A stretch of DNA of 64,000 nucleotides from contig NZ_CP136962.1 of assembly GCF_002863305.2 (NCBI RefSeq), positions 1,116,001 to 1,180,000 of the forward strand, in the 5' to 3' direction. Shown here one piece after another: positions 9,809 through 18,487 of this stretch (the first letter of the stretch is position 1; the number at the start of each line of letters is the position of its first letter). Position numbers and translations under genes: made by a program. The DNA comes from Neisseria perflava (GTDB lineage: Bacteria > Pseudomonadota > Gammaproteobacteria > Burkholderiales > Neisseriaceae). Under the pieces are notes generated by a model. That model saw nothing but the letters and a program-made list of their open reading frames with translations. It did not search any database and was not told where the DNA came from.

Positions 9809-10600
9809 TTATCCGGCAAACGTATGTTCGACAGATGGGAACGTTTTTGCTTTGACTTCGTCCACATAGGCTTTGACCGCAGCTTGAACGCTGTCTTTGC
9901 CCTGCATAAAGTTTTTCACGAATTTGGCGGTTTTACCGGGAAAAATACCGAGCATATCGTGCATCACCAAAACCTGACCGTCGCAATCCACGCCTGCGCC
10001 AATACCGATGGTTGGGCAAGAAACTGTCTCGGTCACTTTTTTCGCCAACTCTGCAGGAACGCATTCCATCAATACAATTGCCGCACCTGCCGCATCATGC
10101 GCTTTAGCATCGTTGAGCAACGCTTCTGCCTTGTCGCCGCGGCCTTGAACTTTATAGCCGCCAAATGCAAACACGGATTGCGGAGTCAGGCCGATGTGGG
10201 CGCAAACAGGGATACCGCGCATTTGCAAAAATTCAGTGGTCTCCGCCATCCAGACACCGCCTTCGAGCTTGACCATATGTGCGCCGGCCGCCATCAACTC
10301 TGCCGCTGCCGCAAATGCCTGCTCTTTGCTCTGCTGATACGCGCCAAACGGCAAGTCGCTGACAATCATGGCATTTTTAGCACCTCGAGCCACACATTCA
10401 GTGTGGTAGCACATATCCTGCAAGCTCACCGGCAAAGTGGACTGACGACCTTGCACCGCCATACCTAAAGAATCGCCTACCAGCAATACATCCACGCCGG
10501 CATTATCCATCAGCGCGGCAAAGCTGGATTCATAAGCGGTCAGCATGGCGATTTTTTCGCCCTCTGCTTTCATTTTTTGCAAAGTGTTTACGGTAATCAT
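9809..10600 (-). CDS. panB: 3-methyl-2-oxobutanoate hydroxymethyltransferase
   Basis: 263 aa, full length. It makes ketopantoate from alpha-ketoisovalerate and methylene-tetrahydrofolate, the first committed step to pantothenate. Conserved blocks include [10 protein letters not shown] at the N-terminus, [11 protein letters not shown] with the metal-binding Asp, [14 protein letters not shown] and the late [15 protein letters not shown] motif. The TIM-barrel is complete. It is paired with panC downstream. Confidence 0.96.
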   Translation of the reverse strand: MITVNTLQKMKAEGEKIAMLTAYESSFAALMDNAGVDVLLVGDSLGMAVQGRQSTLPVSLQDMCYHTECVARGAKNAMIVSDLPFGAYQQSKEQAFAAAAELMAAGAHMVKLEGGVWMAETTEFLQMRGIPVCAHIGLTPQSVFAFGGYKVQGRGDKAEALLNDAKAHDAAGAAIVLMECVPAELAKKVTETVSCPTIGIGAGVDCDGQVLVMHDMLGIFPGKTAKFVKNFMQGKDSVQAAVKAYVDEVKAKTFPSVEHTFAG

Positions 10601-10692
10601 GTGTTTTGTGTGTTCCGCCCGACGGGCAGCCCTTTGTTGTAATGGAAACGCGGTATTATAAGGTCTGCTTTTAAAATATCAAAGCATAAGCA

Positions 10693-10724
10693 AAAAGCCC
10701 GACTGCTTTCACAATCGGGCTTTT
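10693..10724 (-). terminator. Rho-independent terminator of the tRNA-Thr pair
   Basis: A 10-bp inverted repeat (AAAAGCCCGA / TCGGGCTTTT) with a 12-nt loop, directly after the CCA end of the second minus-strand tRNA-Thr. T-tracts on both sides make it potentially bidirectional. Confidence 0.85.
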
Positions 10725-10727
10725 AAT

Positions 10728-10803
10728 TGGTGCCGGCACCAAGAGTCGAACTCGGGACCCCCTGATTACAAGTCAGGTGCTCTACCAACTGAGCTATACC
10801 GGC
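10728..10803 (-). tRNA. tRNA-Thr (TGT), copy 2
   Basis: 76 nt including an encoded CCA. It folds as a standard cloverleaf with acceptor GCCGGTA, anticodon loop CTTGTAA (anticodon TGT) and T-loop GTTCGACTC. It is identical to the copy 36 nt upstream and lies in the same transcript. Confidence 0.97.
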
Positions 10804-10839
10804 TTACTGAAATGCCTTGCGGCACCATCAGTCTTTAAC

Positions 10840-10915
10840 TGGTGCCGGCACCAAGAGTCGAACTCGGGACCCCCTGATTACAAGTCAGGTGCTCTACCAA
10901 CTGAGCTATACCGGC
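10840..10915 (-). tRNA. tRNA-Thr (TGT), copy 1
   Basis: 76 nt including CCA, identical in sequence to the neighbouring copy; a tandem duplication. It is transcribed from the consensus-like promoter just upstream (10928-10956). Confidence 0.97.
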
Positions 10916-10927
10916 AAGGAAGTCGGC

Positions 10928-10956
10928 ATTATGCCGATAAGTTCCCATTTTGGCAA
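10928..10956 (-). promoter_or_regulatory. Sigma-70-type promoter for the tRNA-Thr genes
   Basis: On the minus strand, TTGCCA (-35) and CATAAT (-10) are separated by exactly 17 nt, followed by a GC-rich segment just before the first tRNA. The spacing and match are good for a stable-RNA promoter. Confidence 0.7.
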
Positions 10957-11130
10957 GCATTTTAAAACAAAGTTACTCACGAAATTATAAAAACCAATGA
11001 TTTTAAAGAAAATTAAATACATACCTTATCTTTCCATCCAACACACTCAAAGGCCGTCTGAAAACCACCCCAGCGCAAAACATCATTGTTTCTGTTAAAA
11101 TAACGCCTTCAATATCTTTTGCCTGCACCC

Positions 11131-11925
11131 ATGCCACCCCGCCATCCTTACCACCGCCTGCGCCCAGCCAAATCCCATCTGCCCGAAGTCGGCATTTCCG
11201 AAGAAGGCAATATCCGTTCCCTGCACTTGGGCAGCGACACCATTCAAAGCTCCATGAATGTCGATCATCCGTCCGAGCTGGTGTTGTCGTACAGCCGCGC
11301 CATGATGGGTTGGCTGCTGTTTACAGAAACCCCGCCCAAACACATCACCCAAATCGGCTTGGGCGGCGGCTCGTTTTCCCGTTGGATAGACAGCTATCTG
11401 CCCCACACCAAGCAAACCGCCGTGGACATCAATCCTCAAGTCATCGCCGTGGCGCGCAGCCTGTTTGAATTGCCGCACGAAGGCGAAAATTTCGAAATTA
11501 TCGAGGCGGATGGTGCGGAATATATTAAAGTGTTCCGCCACAATACCGACGTGATTTTAGTAGATGGTTTTGACGGCGAACAGATTATCGATGCTTTGGT
11601 GGAAGAACCCTTCTTCCAAGACTGCCGCAATGCACTCTCTCCAGACGGCGTATTTGTTACCAACTGGTGGAGCGGCGATCAGCGTTATCAACGCTTTGTC
11701 GAACGCCTGCTCAACGTCTTTGACGGCCACGTGCTCGAGCTGCCTGCCGAGAGCCACGGCAACGTAGCGGTCATGGCATTCCAAAGCAGCCCTAAAGAAC
11801 AAAATCTCGACAACCTAAAAAAACGCGCCGAAAAATTAAGCGAAAAATACGGCTTGGACTTCAAACGAATGCTTGCCGATTTGAAAGCCAACAATCAAAA
11901 CAACGGCAAGAATTTTTATCTGTAA
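11131..11925 (+). CDS. Spermidine-synthase-like methyltransferase-fold protein
   Basis: About 264 aa from the ATG at 11131; a TTG at 11119 would add four residues. It has the Rossmann/methyltransferase fold of polyamine aminopropyltransferases: the nucleotide-binding glycine motif ITQIGLGGGSFSRW (about residues 70-83), an acidic strand end TAVDINPQVI, then EADGAEYIK and VILVDGFDGEQ. True SpeE enzymes have GGGDG and a catalytic D in DSTDP; here these are GGGSF and DGFDG, so synthase activity is doubtful. An N-terminal beta domain (residues 20-60) fits the family. The role is unknown. Confidence 0.7.
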   Translation: MPPRHPYHRLRPAKSHLPEVGISEEGNIRSLHLGSDTIQSSMNVDHPSELVLSYSRAMMGWLLFTETPPKHITQIGLGGGSFSRWIDSYLPHTKQTAVDINPQVIAVARSLFELPHEGENFEIIEADGAEYIKVFRHNTDVILVDGFDGEQIIDALVEEPFFQDCRNALSPDGVFVTNWWSGDQRYQRFVERLLNVFDGHVLELPAESHGNVAVMAFQSSPKEQNLDNLKKRAEKLSEKYGLDFKRMLADLKANNQNNGKNFYL

Positions 11926-11964
11926 ACCGCTTCAGGCCGTCTGAAAACAAACAAGGACACACTC

Positions 11965-12603
11965 ATGCTCAAACCCGACATCATTCAAATCCCCGGCCCG
12001 GCCGGTTTGCTGGAAACCATCTACCTGCCAAGCACACAAGAATCCGCCCGCGGCGTTGCCGTCATCAACCACCCCAACCCCCTGCAAGGCGGCACCAACA
12101 CCAACAAAGTCATCCAAACCGCCGCCAAAGCCCTCAGCCAACTCGGTTTTCATTGCTACCTGCCCAATTTGCGCGGCGTAGGCAATAGCGAAGGCGAACA
12201 CGACTACGGCCGCGGAGAAACGCAAGACTGCATTGCCGTTATCGACTACGCCCGCGCGCAACATCCAGACGCACCGCAATTCGCCCTGGCCGGTTTCTCA
12301 TTCGGCGGCTACGTTTCCACCTTTGCCGCACAAGCGCGCACGCCTGATTTACTGTTGCTGATGGGTGCCGCCGTCCATCACTACACCGACCGCCCGGAAC
12401 CATCCAACGTTCCTGATGTCGCCAAAACATTGATGATTCATGGCGCGGAAGACGAAGTCGTCGAAGTCAACAAAGCCCTGACATGGGCAGAACCACAAGG
12501 CCTGCCTGTTGTGACCATTGCCGGCTCGTCCCACTTCTTCCACGGCAAACTCATTGTTTTACGCGATACGATTACACGGTTCGCACCGGCTTTATTAGGC
12601 TAA
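11965..12603 (+). CDS. Alpha/beta hydrolase
   Basis: 212 aa with no signal peptide, so cytoplasmic. The nucleophile elbow GFSFGG (Ser near residue 111), the oxyanion-side motif NHPNPLQGG, a downstream HGAEDEVV for the acid, and SSHFFHG for the histidine complete a Ser-Asp-His triad. It resembles the COG2945-type small serine hydrolases of proteobacteria. The substrate is unknown. It follows the spermidine-synthase-like gene by 40 nt, so the two may be cotranscribed. A DUS terminator follows. Confidence 0.8.
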   Translation: MLKPDIIQIPGPAGLLETIYLPSTQESARGVAVINHPNPLQGGTNTNKVIQTAAKALSQLGFHCYLPNLRGVGNSEGEHDYGRGETQDCIAVIDYARAQHPDAPQFALAGFSFGGYVSTFAAQARTPDLLLLMGAAVHHYTDRPEPSNVPDVAKTLMIHGAEDEVVEVNKALTWAEPQGLPVVTIAGSSHFFHGKLIVLRDTITRFAPALLG

Positions 12604-12623
12604 AATCCGGCTACAAAATAAAA

Positions 12624-12657
12624 CAGGGCCGTCTGAAAGCTTTTTCAGACGGCCCTG
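12624..12657 (+). terminator. DUS inverted-pair terminator
   Basis: CAGGGCCGTCTGAA and its inverse are separated by 6 nt, then a T-run (CCCTGTTT), just after the hydrolase stop codon. Confidence 0.8.
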
Positions 12658-12685
12658 TTTGTATGAAACCTTATTAACTTATAAT

Positions 12686-13081
12686 TTAAGCTAAACCTCC
12701 TAAGATTTTAGCATGTGTTTTAGAATCAGTTTTTGCCACAAACTTGCGCCCATCAGTTAGACGACCTACTACAATAATCTCTTTTGTATTTCCACCAGCC
12801 ATCACTCCTGCAAGCAAACCCACACTACCAAATAGCAGTGCTCCCGCTGCACCCCAACCAATCGCACCGCCCATACGTTTTACAGATTCTTCAGTTGCTA
12901 TTTCATACTCTGTAATATTATTGAACGGAATCTCTACCTTTTTTCGCTTATCTTTTAATCCAAGTAATCCTGATAAAAAAGGATGTTTTAATTCACCTTC
13001 TGGATAAACAAAATGTGGTTGCGGATATTCAACATAAACTGTTTCTTCAGGCAAGTCCCCTGCAATAATCTCAAACATCAT
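12686..13081 (-). CDS. Hypothetical protein with glycine-rich hydrophobic segment
   Basis: 131 aa, not recognised. The N-terminal half looks like a small beta domain (PFNNITEYEIATEE). A glycine/alanine-rich stretch of about 30 residues (GGAIGWGAAGALLFGSVG onward) could be a membrane hairpin or glycine zipper. The C-terminus returns to a beta-strand pattern (IIVVGRLTDGRKFVAKTD). No signal peptide is visible. The start codon follows an AAAGGGGAAATG ribosome site. It stands alone and is AT-richer than its neighbours. Confidence 0.6.
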   Translation of the reverse strand: MMFEIIAGDLPEETVYVEYPQPHFVYPEGELKHPFLSGLLGLKDKRKKVEIPFNNITEYEIATEESVKRMGGAIGWGAAGALLFGSVGLLAGVMAGGNTKEIIVVGRLTDGRKFVAKTDSKTHAKILGGLA

Positions 13082-13257
13082 TTCCCCTTTCAGATAGAAA
13101 TTTTTTCATTCCAAGAAGATAAATCGATTCGACACCATAATCAACCAAATTATCAAAAGAGATTTAATTATCATTAAAAAACGACCTACCGTATATTCAT
13201 TTTTACAGATAGGTCGTTTAACCGATTAAATATCCAAAAGATTCTTAAATCAATGCA

Positions 13258-13794
13258 TCAATTCTGAGTCAACCAATACTGCAAACCAATCAAAGTCTTA
13301 CCATCTTTGATTTCATCGTTTGCCAATGCATTGCGGACCTCTTCCTTGCTCATCAGGACGGTTTCTGTAATTTCATCCTCATCGTTGCTCAATTCACTGC
13401 CCAAACGCACGCCTTGCGCTTGGTAGAGATACATTTTTTCATCACAAAAACCGACTGCAGTATAAAAGGAGTACAACAGTTTGACGCTATCGGCGACATA
13501 TGGCGTTTCTTCCGCCAACTCACGCAAAGCGCATTCGGCAGGATCTTCGTCCGCCACATCCAATTTACCCGCCGGCAATTCCAACGTCGCCTGATCGGCG
13601 GCATAACGCCATTGGCGCACCAAAACAACTTTGCCGTCTTCCGTTTCCGCCAATACACACGCAGCACCCGGATGACGGATCACAACCCGTTGGCTTTCGT
13701 TGCCGTTGGGCAGGCGAACCCGATCGCGGCTGATGGTAACAAAAGAACCTTCGTAGATTGGCTCACTGCTTAATTTAGTTTCTTTCAAATCCAT
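13258..13794 (-). CDS. NUDIX hydrolase, ADP-ribose pyrophosphatase-like
   Basis: 178 aa. It probably hydrolyses ADP-ribose or another nucleoside diphosphate-X. The Nudix box runs from PAGKLDVADEDP to ALRELAEET (about residues 75-97), giving the REXXEE metal ligands. The box is one residue longer than the classic GX5EX7 spacing, and the usual final Gly is Pro. The downstream YTAVGFCDEKMYLYQAQGV segment is typical of ADPRase relatives, including the Glu used for substrate recognition. Monocistronic. Confidence 0.85.
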   Translation of the reverse strand: MDLKETKLSSEPIYEGSFVTISRDRVRLPNGNESQRVVIRHPGAACVLAETEDGKVVLVRQWRYAADQATLELPAGKLDVADEDPAECALRELAEETPYVADSVKLLYSFYTAVGFCDEKMYLYQAQGVRLGSELSNDEDEITETVLMSKEEVRNALANDEIKDGKTLIGLQYWLTQN

Positions 13795-13878
13795 TTTTAC
13801 CTCATTTCCAAATTATTAAATATTAAAGGCCGTCTGAAATTTTACAGAAATAAACTCAGAGGATGCCTTTTCTAATAG

Positions 13879-14526
13879 TTACCGCTGATGTCGTTGTTGC
13901 AAACGCTCCGTATGTGTTCGCAGCTTTTCACTATTTGCTTGGTAGTCACTTGAAGACAATACAGCAACTATTGCCTCTACCTCATGAGGAAGCAATAAGG
14001 CCGTCTGAAAATTCTTAATATAAGCCGCCGCCTGCCTAATACAGCAAACATTTGGTGGCATTTTCGATTTCAACTCACAATCACCTAAGAAAACTACCAT
14101 TGAATGAAACTTCTCCTCAGGAAATTGCAATAGTTCTGACAATGCTTTGATATGAGCATAATTCTGACGCAACGGATTTTGGAAATAATGTTTCTGTTTA
14201 TAGATGATTTGCGTCCATTTAGATTGTTTTTCACTACCAAAAATCCAGCCTGTGTAATTTTTAGTTTCTATCACAAATATCCCAAAAATTGAGACATAAA
14301 TATGATCAATTTGTGTCGTACCATCTCGAGATGGAATAATTAAATCGTGAAACTCAAAATAAGTTTTCTCATCTAAATTTTTTCCAATTACAGAACGAAC
14401 AGCTATTTCCCCCATGCTTCCCTTTATTTTAGGATTTCTCAACAGTGCTTTTAATAAAAGCAAAGGAATAATGATCAGAAAAATCCAAAATATACCTGAC
14501 ATACTTCCCAATATTTGTTCAATCAT
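13879..14526 (-). CDS. NERD-domain membrane-anchored protein
   Basis: 215 aa. A strong N-terminal membrane helix (about residues 11-28, rich in Ile/Leu) is followed by a NERD (nuclease-related) domain. Motifs are GSMGEIAVRSVI, TTQIDHIYVS and GIFVIETKNYTGWIFGS, with the D and E-x-K residues of the restriction-endonuclease-like core. NERD proteins are predicted DNA-processing enzymes, without a firm role. A complete DUS lies inside the coding region (13998-14009), where it encodes part of the C-terminal half. Single gene. Confidence 0.85.
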   Translation of the reverse strand: MIEQILGSMSGIFWIFLIIIPLLLLKALLRNPKIKGSMGEIAVRSVIGKNLDEKTYFEFHDLIIPSRDGTTQIDHIYVSIFGIFVIETKNYTGWIFGSEKQSKWTQIIYKQKHYFQNPLRQNYAHIKALSELLQFPEEKFHSMVVFLGDCELKSKMPPNVCCIRQAAAYIKNFQTALLLPHEVEAIVAVLSSSDYQANSEKLRTHTERLQQRHQR

Positions 14527-14572
14527 GACGTTTTCTTTTTTATTTAAAACTAAAAATTTATATATTTATGGT

Positions 14573-14923
14573 TTATTCCCGAGTGCGTTCAATCTCAATA
14601 CCGACCTGCGCCACATCGGGCAAGATACCTGGTTTCACAATACGTACGCGCACTTTGACTGCACCAAAATCATTTAAAATCAATTGGGCGATATGTTCCG
14701 CCAAAGTTTCCAGCAGTAAAAAATCCTGTTCGGCAAGGCTGCGGCGTACGACTTCGCATACTTCGCCATAATGAATGGTGTCGCCGATATCGTCGCTCGT
14801 GCCGGTACGCTCGGGAACACTGATTTCCAAATCCAAAATCAAAGTCTGTTTACGCTCACGTTCCCAATCATATACGCCGATTAAAGTATCGGCTTTCATG
14901 CCGTACAAAAAGATTTTATCCAT
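14573..14923 (-). CDS. folB: Dihydroneopterin aldolase
   Basis: 116 aa, the usual length. It converts 7,8-dihydroneopterin to hydroxymethyl-dihydropterin in folate synthesis. Visible motifs are GVYDWERERKQTLILDLEI near the N-terminus (the conserved Glu in the active site) and LLETLAEHIAQLIL. Its start is 57 nt from plsY on the opposite strand, so the two share a divergent promoter region. Confidence 0.93.
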   Translation of the reverse strand: MDKIFLYGMKADTLIGVYDWERERKQTLILDLEISVPERTGTSDDIGDTIHYGEVCEVVRRSLAEQDFLLLETLAEHIAQLILNDFGAVKVRVRIVKPGILPDVAQVGIEIERTRE

Positions 14924-14980
14924 TTGCCTGTCCGTTTTTTTGATAGAATAACCGTTCCCATTTTAAGTAAAGCACCCAAA

Positions 14981-15592
14981 ATGTTCAATGTACTTGCCAT
15001 TATTGCCGCCTATCTTATCGGCTCCCTGTCTTTTGCCGTCATCGTATCAAAATATTACGGCATGGACGATCCGCGCACTTACGGCTCCGGCAACCCCGGT
15101 GCCACCAACGTCTTGCGCAGCGGTAAGAAAAAAGCGGCCGCACTGACCCTGCTCGGCGATGCAGTAAAAGGCTTGGTTGCCGTCATCTTGGCACGCTGTC
15201 TTCAAGATGCTTTAAATTTGTCTGATGCAACGATAGCCCTGGTCGCCATCGCCGCATTGGTCGGCCATATGTGGCCAATATTTTTCAATTTTAAAGGTGG
15301 GAAAGGCGTAGCCACCGCATTGGGCGTTTTGCTCGCCCTCTCTCCCGCAACCGCCCTACTCTGCGCCTTGGTTTGGCTGGTCATGGCGTTCGGTTTCAAA
15401 GTATCTTCCCTTGCCGCACTGGTCGCCACCGTCTGCGCACCCATCTTCGCCTTCTTCATGATGCCACACGCCTCTTGGGCATGGGCAACCGTATTCATTG
15501 CCGCATTGGTGTTGTACCGCCATAAAAGCAATATTCAAAACCTGATTCAAGGCAAAGAAAGTAAAATCGGAGATAAAGCCGAAAAATCTTAA
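14981..15592 (+). CDS. plsY: Glycerol-3-phosphate acyltransferase PlsY
   Basis: 203 aa from the ATG at 14981; an upstream in-frame start at 14924 would place charged residues before the first membrane helix and is unlikely. It acylates glycerol-3-phosphate using acyl-phosphate as the first step in phospholipid synthesis, in the inner membrane. About five membrane helices are visible. The family signatures GSGNPGATNVLR and FKGGKGVATALG (phosphate-binding loops) are both exact. Divergent from folB, an arrangement seen in other Neisseria. Confidence 0.95.
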   Translation: MFNVLAIIAAYLIGSLSFAVIVSKYYGMDDPRTYGSGNPGATNVLRSGKKKAAALTLLGDAVKGLVAVILARCLQDALNLSDATIALVAIAALVGHMWPIFFNFKGGKGVATALGVLLALSPATALLCALVWLVMAFGFKVSSLAALVATVCAPIFAFFMMPHASWAWATVFIAALVLYRHKSNIQNLIQGKESKIGDKAEKS

Positions 15593-15615
15593 AAACGTAG
15601 ACATATTCAAATAAA

Positions 15616-15648
15616 AGGCCGTCTGAAAATATATTTTTCAGACGGCCT
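15616..15648. terminator. DUS inverted-pair terminator between convergent genes
   Basis: AGGCCGTCTGAA and its inverse are separated by about 9 nt. It separates plsY from the convergent ssb gene. Confidence 0.8.
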
Positions 15649-15665
15649 TCTATATTACTCAATAA

Positions 15666-16193
15666 TTAGAATGGAATATCATCGTCGATATCATCAACCG
15701 GAGCGGTCGGTTGTGCCGGAGCGGGACGACGGGCTGGGGCTGCTGGGAGTTCTTGAGCCGGAGCAGATTGGTATTGCTGCTGTGGCGCTTGTTGGTAACT
15801 GCCTTGGCTTGAATGGCCGCCTTGGTTGTAGCCGTCATCATATGGTGCGCCGCCGCTGTTGTCGTTGCGGCCGCCAAGCATTTTCATTTCGTTGGCGATG
15901 ATGTCGTAAGCGGTGCGCTCGATGCCGTCTTTGCCTTGGTATTTACGGCTTTGGATACGGCCTTCCAGATACACTTGGCTGCCTTTACGCAGGTATTGAC
16001 CGGCGATTTCGGCGAGTTTGCGGTACATGGTGATGTTGTGCCATTCGGTACGTTCTACGCGTTGGCCGTTACGGTCATTCCACGTTTCGCTGGTGGCAAC
16101 GCTGAAGTTACAGACGGCCTCGCCGTTGGGCATATAGCGGACTTCCGGGTCGCGGCCGAGACGGCCGATAAGGATGACTTTATTTAATGACAT
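15666..16193 (-). CDS. ssb: Single-stranded DNA-binding protein
   Basis: 175 aa from the ATG at 16193; the open frame extends further upstream, but [19 protein letters not shown] is the classic N-terminus. The OB fold covers about residues 1-110. A flexible Gln/Pro/Ala-rich linker follows ([14 protein letters not shown]), and the tail DDIDDDIPF is the conserved acidic peptide that recruits RecQ, PriA, RecO and others. Its start is 1 nt past the stop of the MFS gene, so the two are translationally linked. Confidence 0.96.
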   Translation of the reverse strand: MSLNKVILIGRLGRDPEVRYMPNGEAVCNFSVATSETWNDRNGQRVERTEWHNITMYRKLAEIAGQYLRKGSQVYLEGRIQSRKYQGKDGIERTAYDIIANEMKMLGGRNDNSGGAPYDDGYNQGGHSSQGSYQQAPQQQYQSAPAQELPAAPARRPAPAQPTAPVDDIDDDIPF

Positions 16194-16194
16194 T

Positions 16195-17577
16195 TTACAC
16201 TCCTGTGATGATTTTTTCGGCGGCCTCTTGGTCGAATCCTTTTTGCAAGGCCTTGATATAAATGGTTTGTTTGTCTGCGCTGAAGCTGATGCTTTCGACG
16301 CCTTCAATTTCGGTCAGTTTTTGGTAGAGCAAATCCGGATTTTGTTGCCATTCGGCGTTAAGCGGATAGCTGAGGTTTTTGACGGGTTTCGGTGCCGGTA
16401 AGATGAGTGCCAATACCAGCCACAGCAACATCAATACGCTACAAAAGGTAAAAACGCCTGAAAACCCATATTTTTGGAACAATAAGCCACCGGTCGCGCC
16501 ACCGACAAACAAGCCGACCGACTGTAATGTGTTATACACGCCCATCGCCGTTCCTTTCAAATCGGACGGGGCGATTTTCGATACCATAGACGGCAGGCTG
16601 GCTTCCAATACATTGAAACCAATAAAATAAACAATCAAATAAGCGGTAATCAACCATATTGAGTGCATGCCAAACAGCAAGCCGATTTGTGCCGCGGCAA
16701 TGCAGACGATACCGAGGATAAACACTTGCTTGAGCTTGTTGCGCGTTTCGCCGACGATAATCAGTGGCACCATAATAATCAGGCCGGTAATGGTTGACGG
16801 CAGATAGACTTGCCAGTGATGGATTTTTTCCAAACCCAACTGCGTCATGGCAAACGGCAATGCGGTAAATAATGCCATTTGCGCCGCATGCAAGGCAAAA
16901 ATACCGAAGTCGAGATTGAGCAGCTGGCGGTTTTTCAATACTTCGCCCATACGCGAAGGCTGCGCCTGTGTGTCTTCGTGCAGTTTTGACACTTCAGGAT
17001 CAGGCGTCATCCACGCAACCACGCCGATACTGATTACCGTCAGGATACCGGTCAGCGCAAACAGGCCGGATACGCCGATAAAGCTGGCAATCATCGGAGC
17101 AAGCACCAGGCTGACAGAGAAGGTCAAGCCTATGCTCAGGCCGATCATCGCCATCGCACGCGTCCGTACTTCGCTACGGGTCAAATCCGCCAGCAAAGCC
17201 GTTACCGCCGCGCTGACGGCACCCGCGCCTTGAATGGCACGCGCGGCAACCAGCATTTGCAGGCTGTCGGCAACTGCGGCCAGGAAACTACCGGCGGCAA
17301 ACACAATCAAGCCGATATAAATCACTTTTTTACGGCCGAACTTGTCGGAAGCGATGCCCAATGGCAGCTGCAACAAGGCCTGTGTCAGCCCGTAAATGCC
17401 CATTGCCATACCGACCAATGCTTTATTATCTTCCGCACCGGGCAACGAAGCGGCATACATTGCCAAAACAGGCAGTACCAAAAACATCCCCAGCATACGC
17501 AGTGCGTAAACGCCGGAGAGTGTGGTACTGGCACGCCATTCGTGCGGAAACATTTGAATGCGGTTATCTCTTGCCAT
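16195..17577 (-). CDS. MFS transporter with C-terminal soluble domain
   Basis: 460 aa with 12 predicted membrane helices. The MFS signature is visible ([17 protein letters not shown], about residues 76-92), as is a [22 protein letters not shown] segment typical of drug-type exporters. Beyond the last helix is a soluble domain of about 65 residues (PLNAEWQQ to the end) that looks like a small ferredoxin-like regulatory fold ([19 protein letters not shown]). This YajR-type layout is known in drug-efflux family members, where the domain is cytoplasmic. The substrate is unknown. It is the first gene of a pair with ssb. Confidence 0.85.
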   Translation of the reverse strand: MARDNRIQMFPHEWRASTTLSGVYALRMLGMFLVLPVLAMYAASLPGAEDNKALVGMAMGIYGLTQALLQLPLGIASDKFGRKKVIYIGLIVFAAGSFLAAVADSLQMLVAARAIQGAGAVSAAVTALLADLTRSEVRTRAMAMIGLSIGLTFSVSLVLAPMIASFIGVSGLFALTGILTVISIGVVAWMTPDPEVSKLHEDTQAQPSRMGEVLKNRQLLNLDFGIFALHAAQMALFTALPFAMTQLGLEKIHHWQVYLPSTITGLIIMVPLIIVGETRNKLKQVFILGIVCIAAAQIGLLFGMHSIWLITAYLIVYFIGFNVLEASLPSMVSKIAPSDLKGTAMGVYNTLQSVGLFVGGATGGLLFQKYGFSGVFTFCSVLMLLWLVLALILPAPKPVKNLSYPLNAEWQQNPDLLYQKLTEIEGVESISFSADKQTIYIKALQKGFDQEAAEKIITGV

Positions 17578-17586
17578 AAATAATGT

Positions 17587-17622
17587 TTCAGACGGCCTTA
17601 AATTTGCGAAAGGCCGTCTGAA
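17587..17622. terminator. DUS inverted pair upstream of the MFS gene
   Basis: TTCAGACGGCCT followed 12 nt later by AGGCCGTCTGAA. It separates the lytic transglycosylase gene from the MFS gene on the minus strand. Confidence 0.6.
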
Positions 17623-17691
17623 AGTGTGAATTAACAGATTTTCTGATTATACAGGATTCAAAGGAATTGCATGGGGCAAATCGCAAGCCGC

Positions 17692-18315
17692 TCAACCCCA
17701 CTGCCATCTATTTCGCCACGCGCCTAACACGGCATTCGGATATTTGTTGCTGCCCAAGCTGCCGTTAAACCTTGCCAAAGCGCGGACAATATTGCCTTTT
17801 TCGATATTGTTGTAATGGCGCAGAATGGTGCAGCCGTAGCGCAGATTGGTGCGGATGTCGAAAAGGTTGTGCGACGGATTGCCGATATAGTTTTTCCAAA
17901 ACGGCATCACCTGCATCAAACCGCGCGCACCCACGCCACTGATGGCATATTGGCGAAACGCGCTTTCCACTTCAATCAAACCCAAAATCACTTGAGTATT
18001 GAGTCCGGCGCGGCTGCTTTCGTATTGGATATTGATCAGCAGGCGGCGGCGCTCGCCTTCATCGGGAATAAAGCGTGCCAATCGGGAAGACATCGCCGCC
18101 AACCAACGCTCCCCTTCCCTTGCATCGGTAAACACCAGCCGCGCAGGGCTGGCGCTATTGATCGAACTTCGCATCACGGACGCCACATCATCGGCCAGCG
18201 TTTCTTCACGTTGCGCCCCCGCCCAAGCGGCCGTAGGCGTCAAAAGCATGGCTCCGCCAACTTGCAACAGGCGGCGGCGCGATAAAAATAAGGAATCTTG
18301 GTTTTCCGATTTCAT
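17692..18315 (-). CDS. Lytic transglycosylase with Tat-type signal
   Basis: 207 aa. It cleaves the glycan strands of peptidoglycan to 1,6-anhydromuropeptides in the periplasm. The N-terminus carries a twin-arginine type signal (SRRRLLQVGG, residues 12-21) followed by a hydrophobic stretch ending near AWA. The SLT domain has the catalytic Glu in the ES motif (residues 117-118 of GLIEVESAFRQ), then GVGARGLMQVMPFW and the NLRYGCTILRHY block. A Tat signal is unusual for this enzyme family and implies export in folded form. Single gene. Confidence 0.85.
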   Translation of the reverse strand: MKSENQDSLFLSRRRLLQVGGAMLLTPTAAWAGAQREETLADDVASVMRSSINSASPARLVFTDAREGERWLAAMSSRLARFIPDEGERRRLLINIQYESSRAGLNTQVILGLIEVESAFRQYAISGVGARGLMQVMPFWKNYIGNPSHNLFDIRTNLRYGCTILRHYNNIEKGNIVRALARFNGSLGSNKYPNAVLGAWRNRWQWG

Positions 18316-18329
18316 GTGTTTCTCTTTTT

Positions 18330-18356
18330 AGGCTGTCTGAAAAGTTCAGACGGCCT
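18330..18356. terminator. DUS-like inverted pair
   Basis: AGGCTGTCTGAA (one mismatch to DUS) and an exact inverse copy are 2 nt apart, upstream of the transglycosylase. Confidence 0.55.
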
Positions 18357-18487
18357 TTGATATATTTGCTTAAAATCAGCATTATAAAATACATCTATGA
18401 GCAGAATCAAAGAGCTGTATTCCTTTTATTGTCAAGTGATACCGCCTCAAGTAACATTTAGGTTTTTCTAATCAAGCGGTATTTTTT

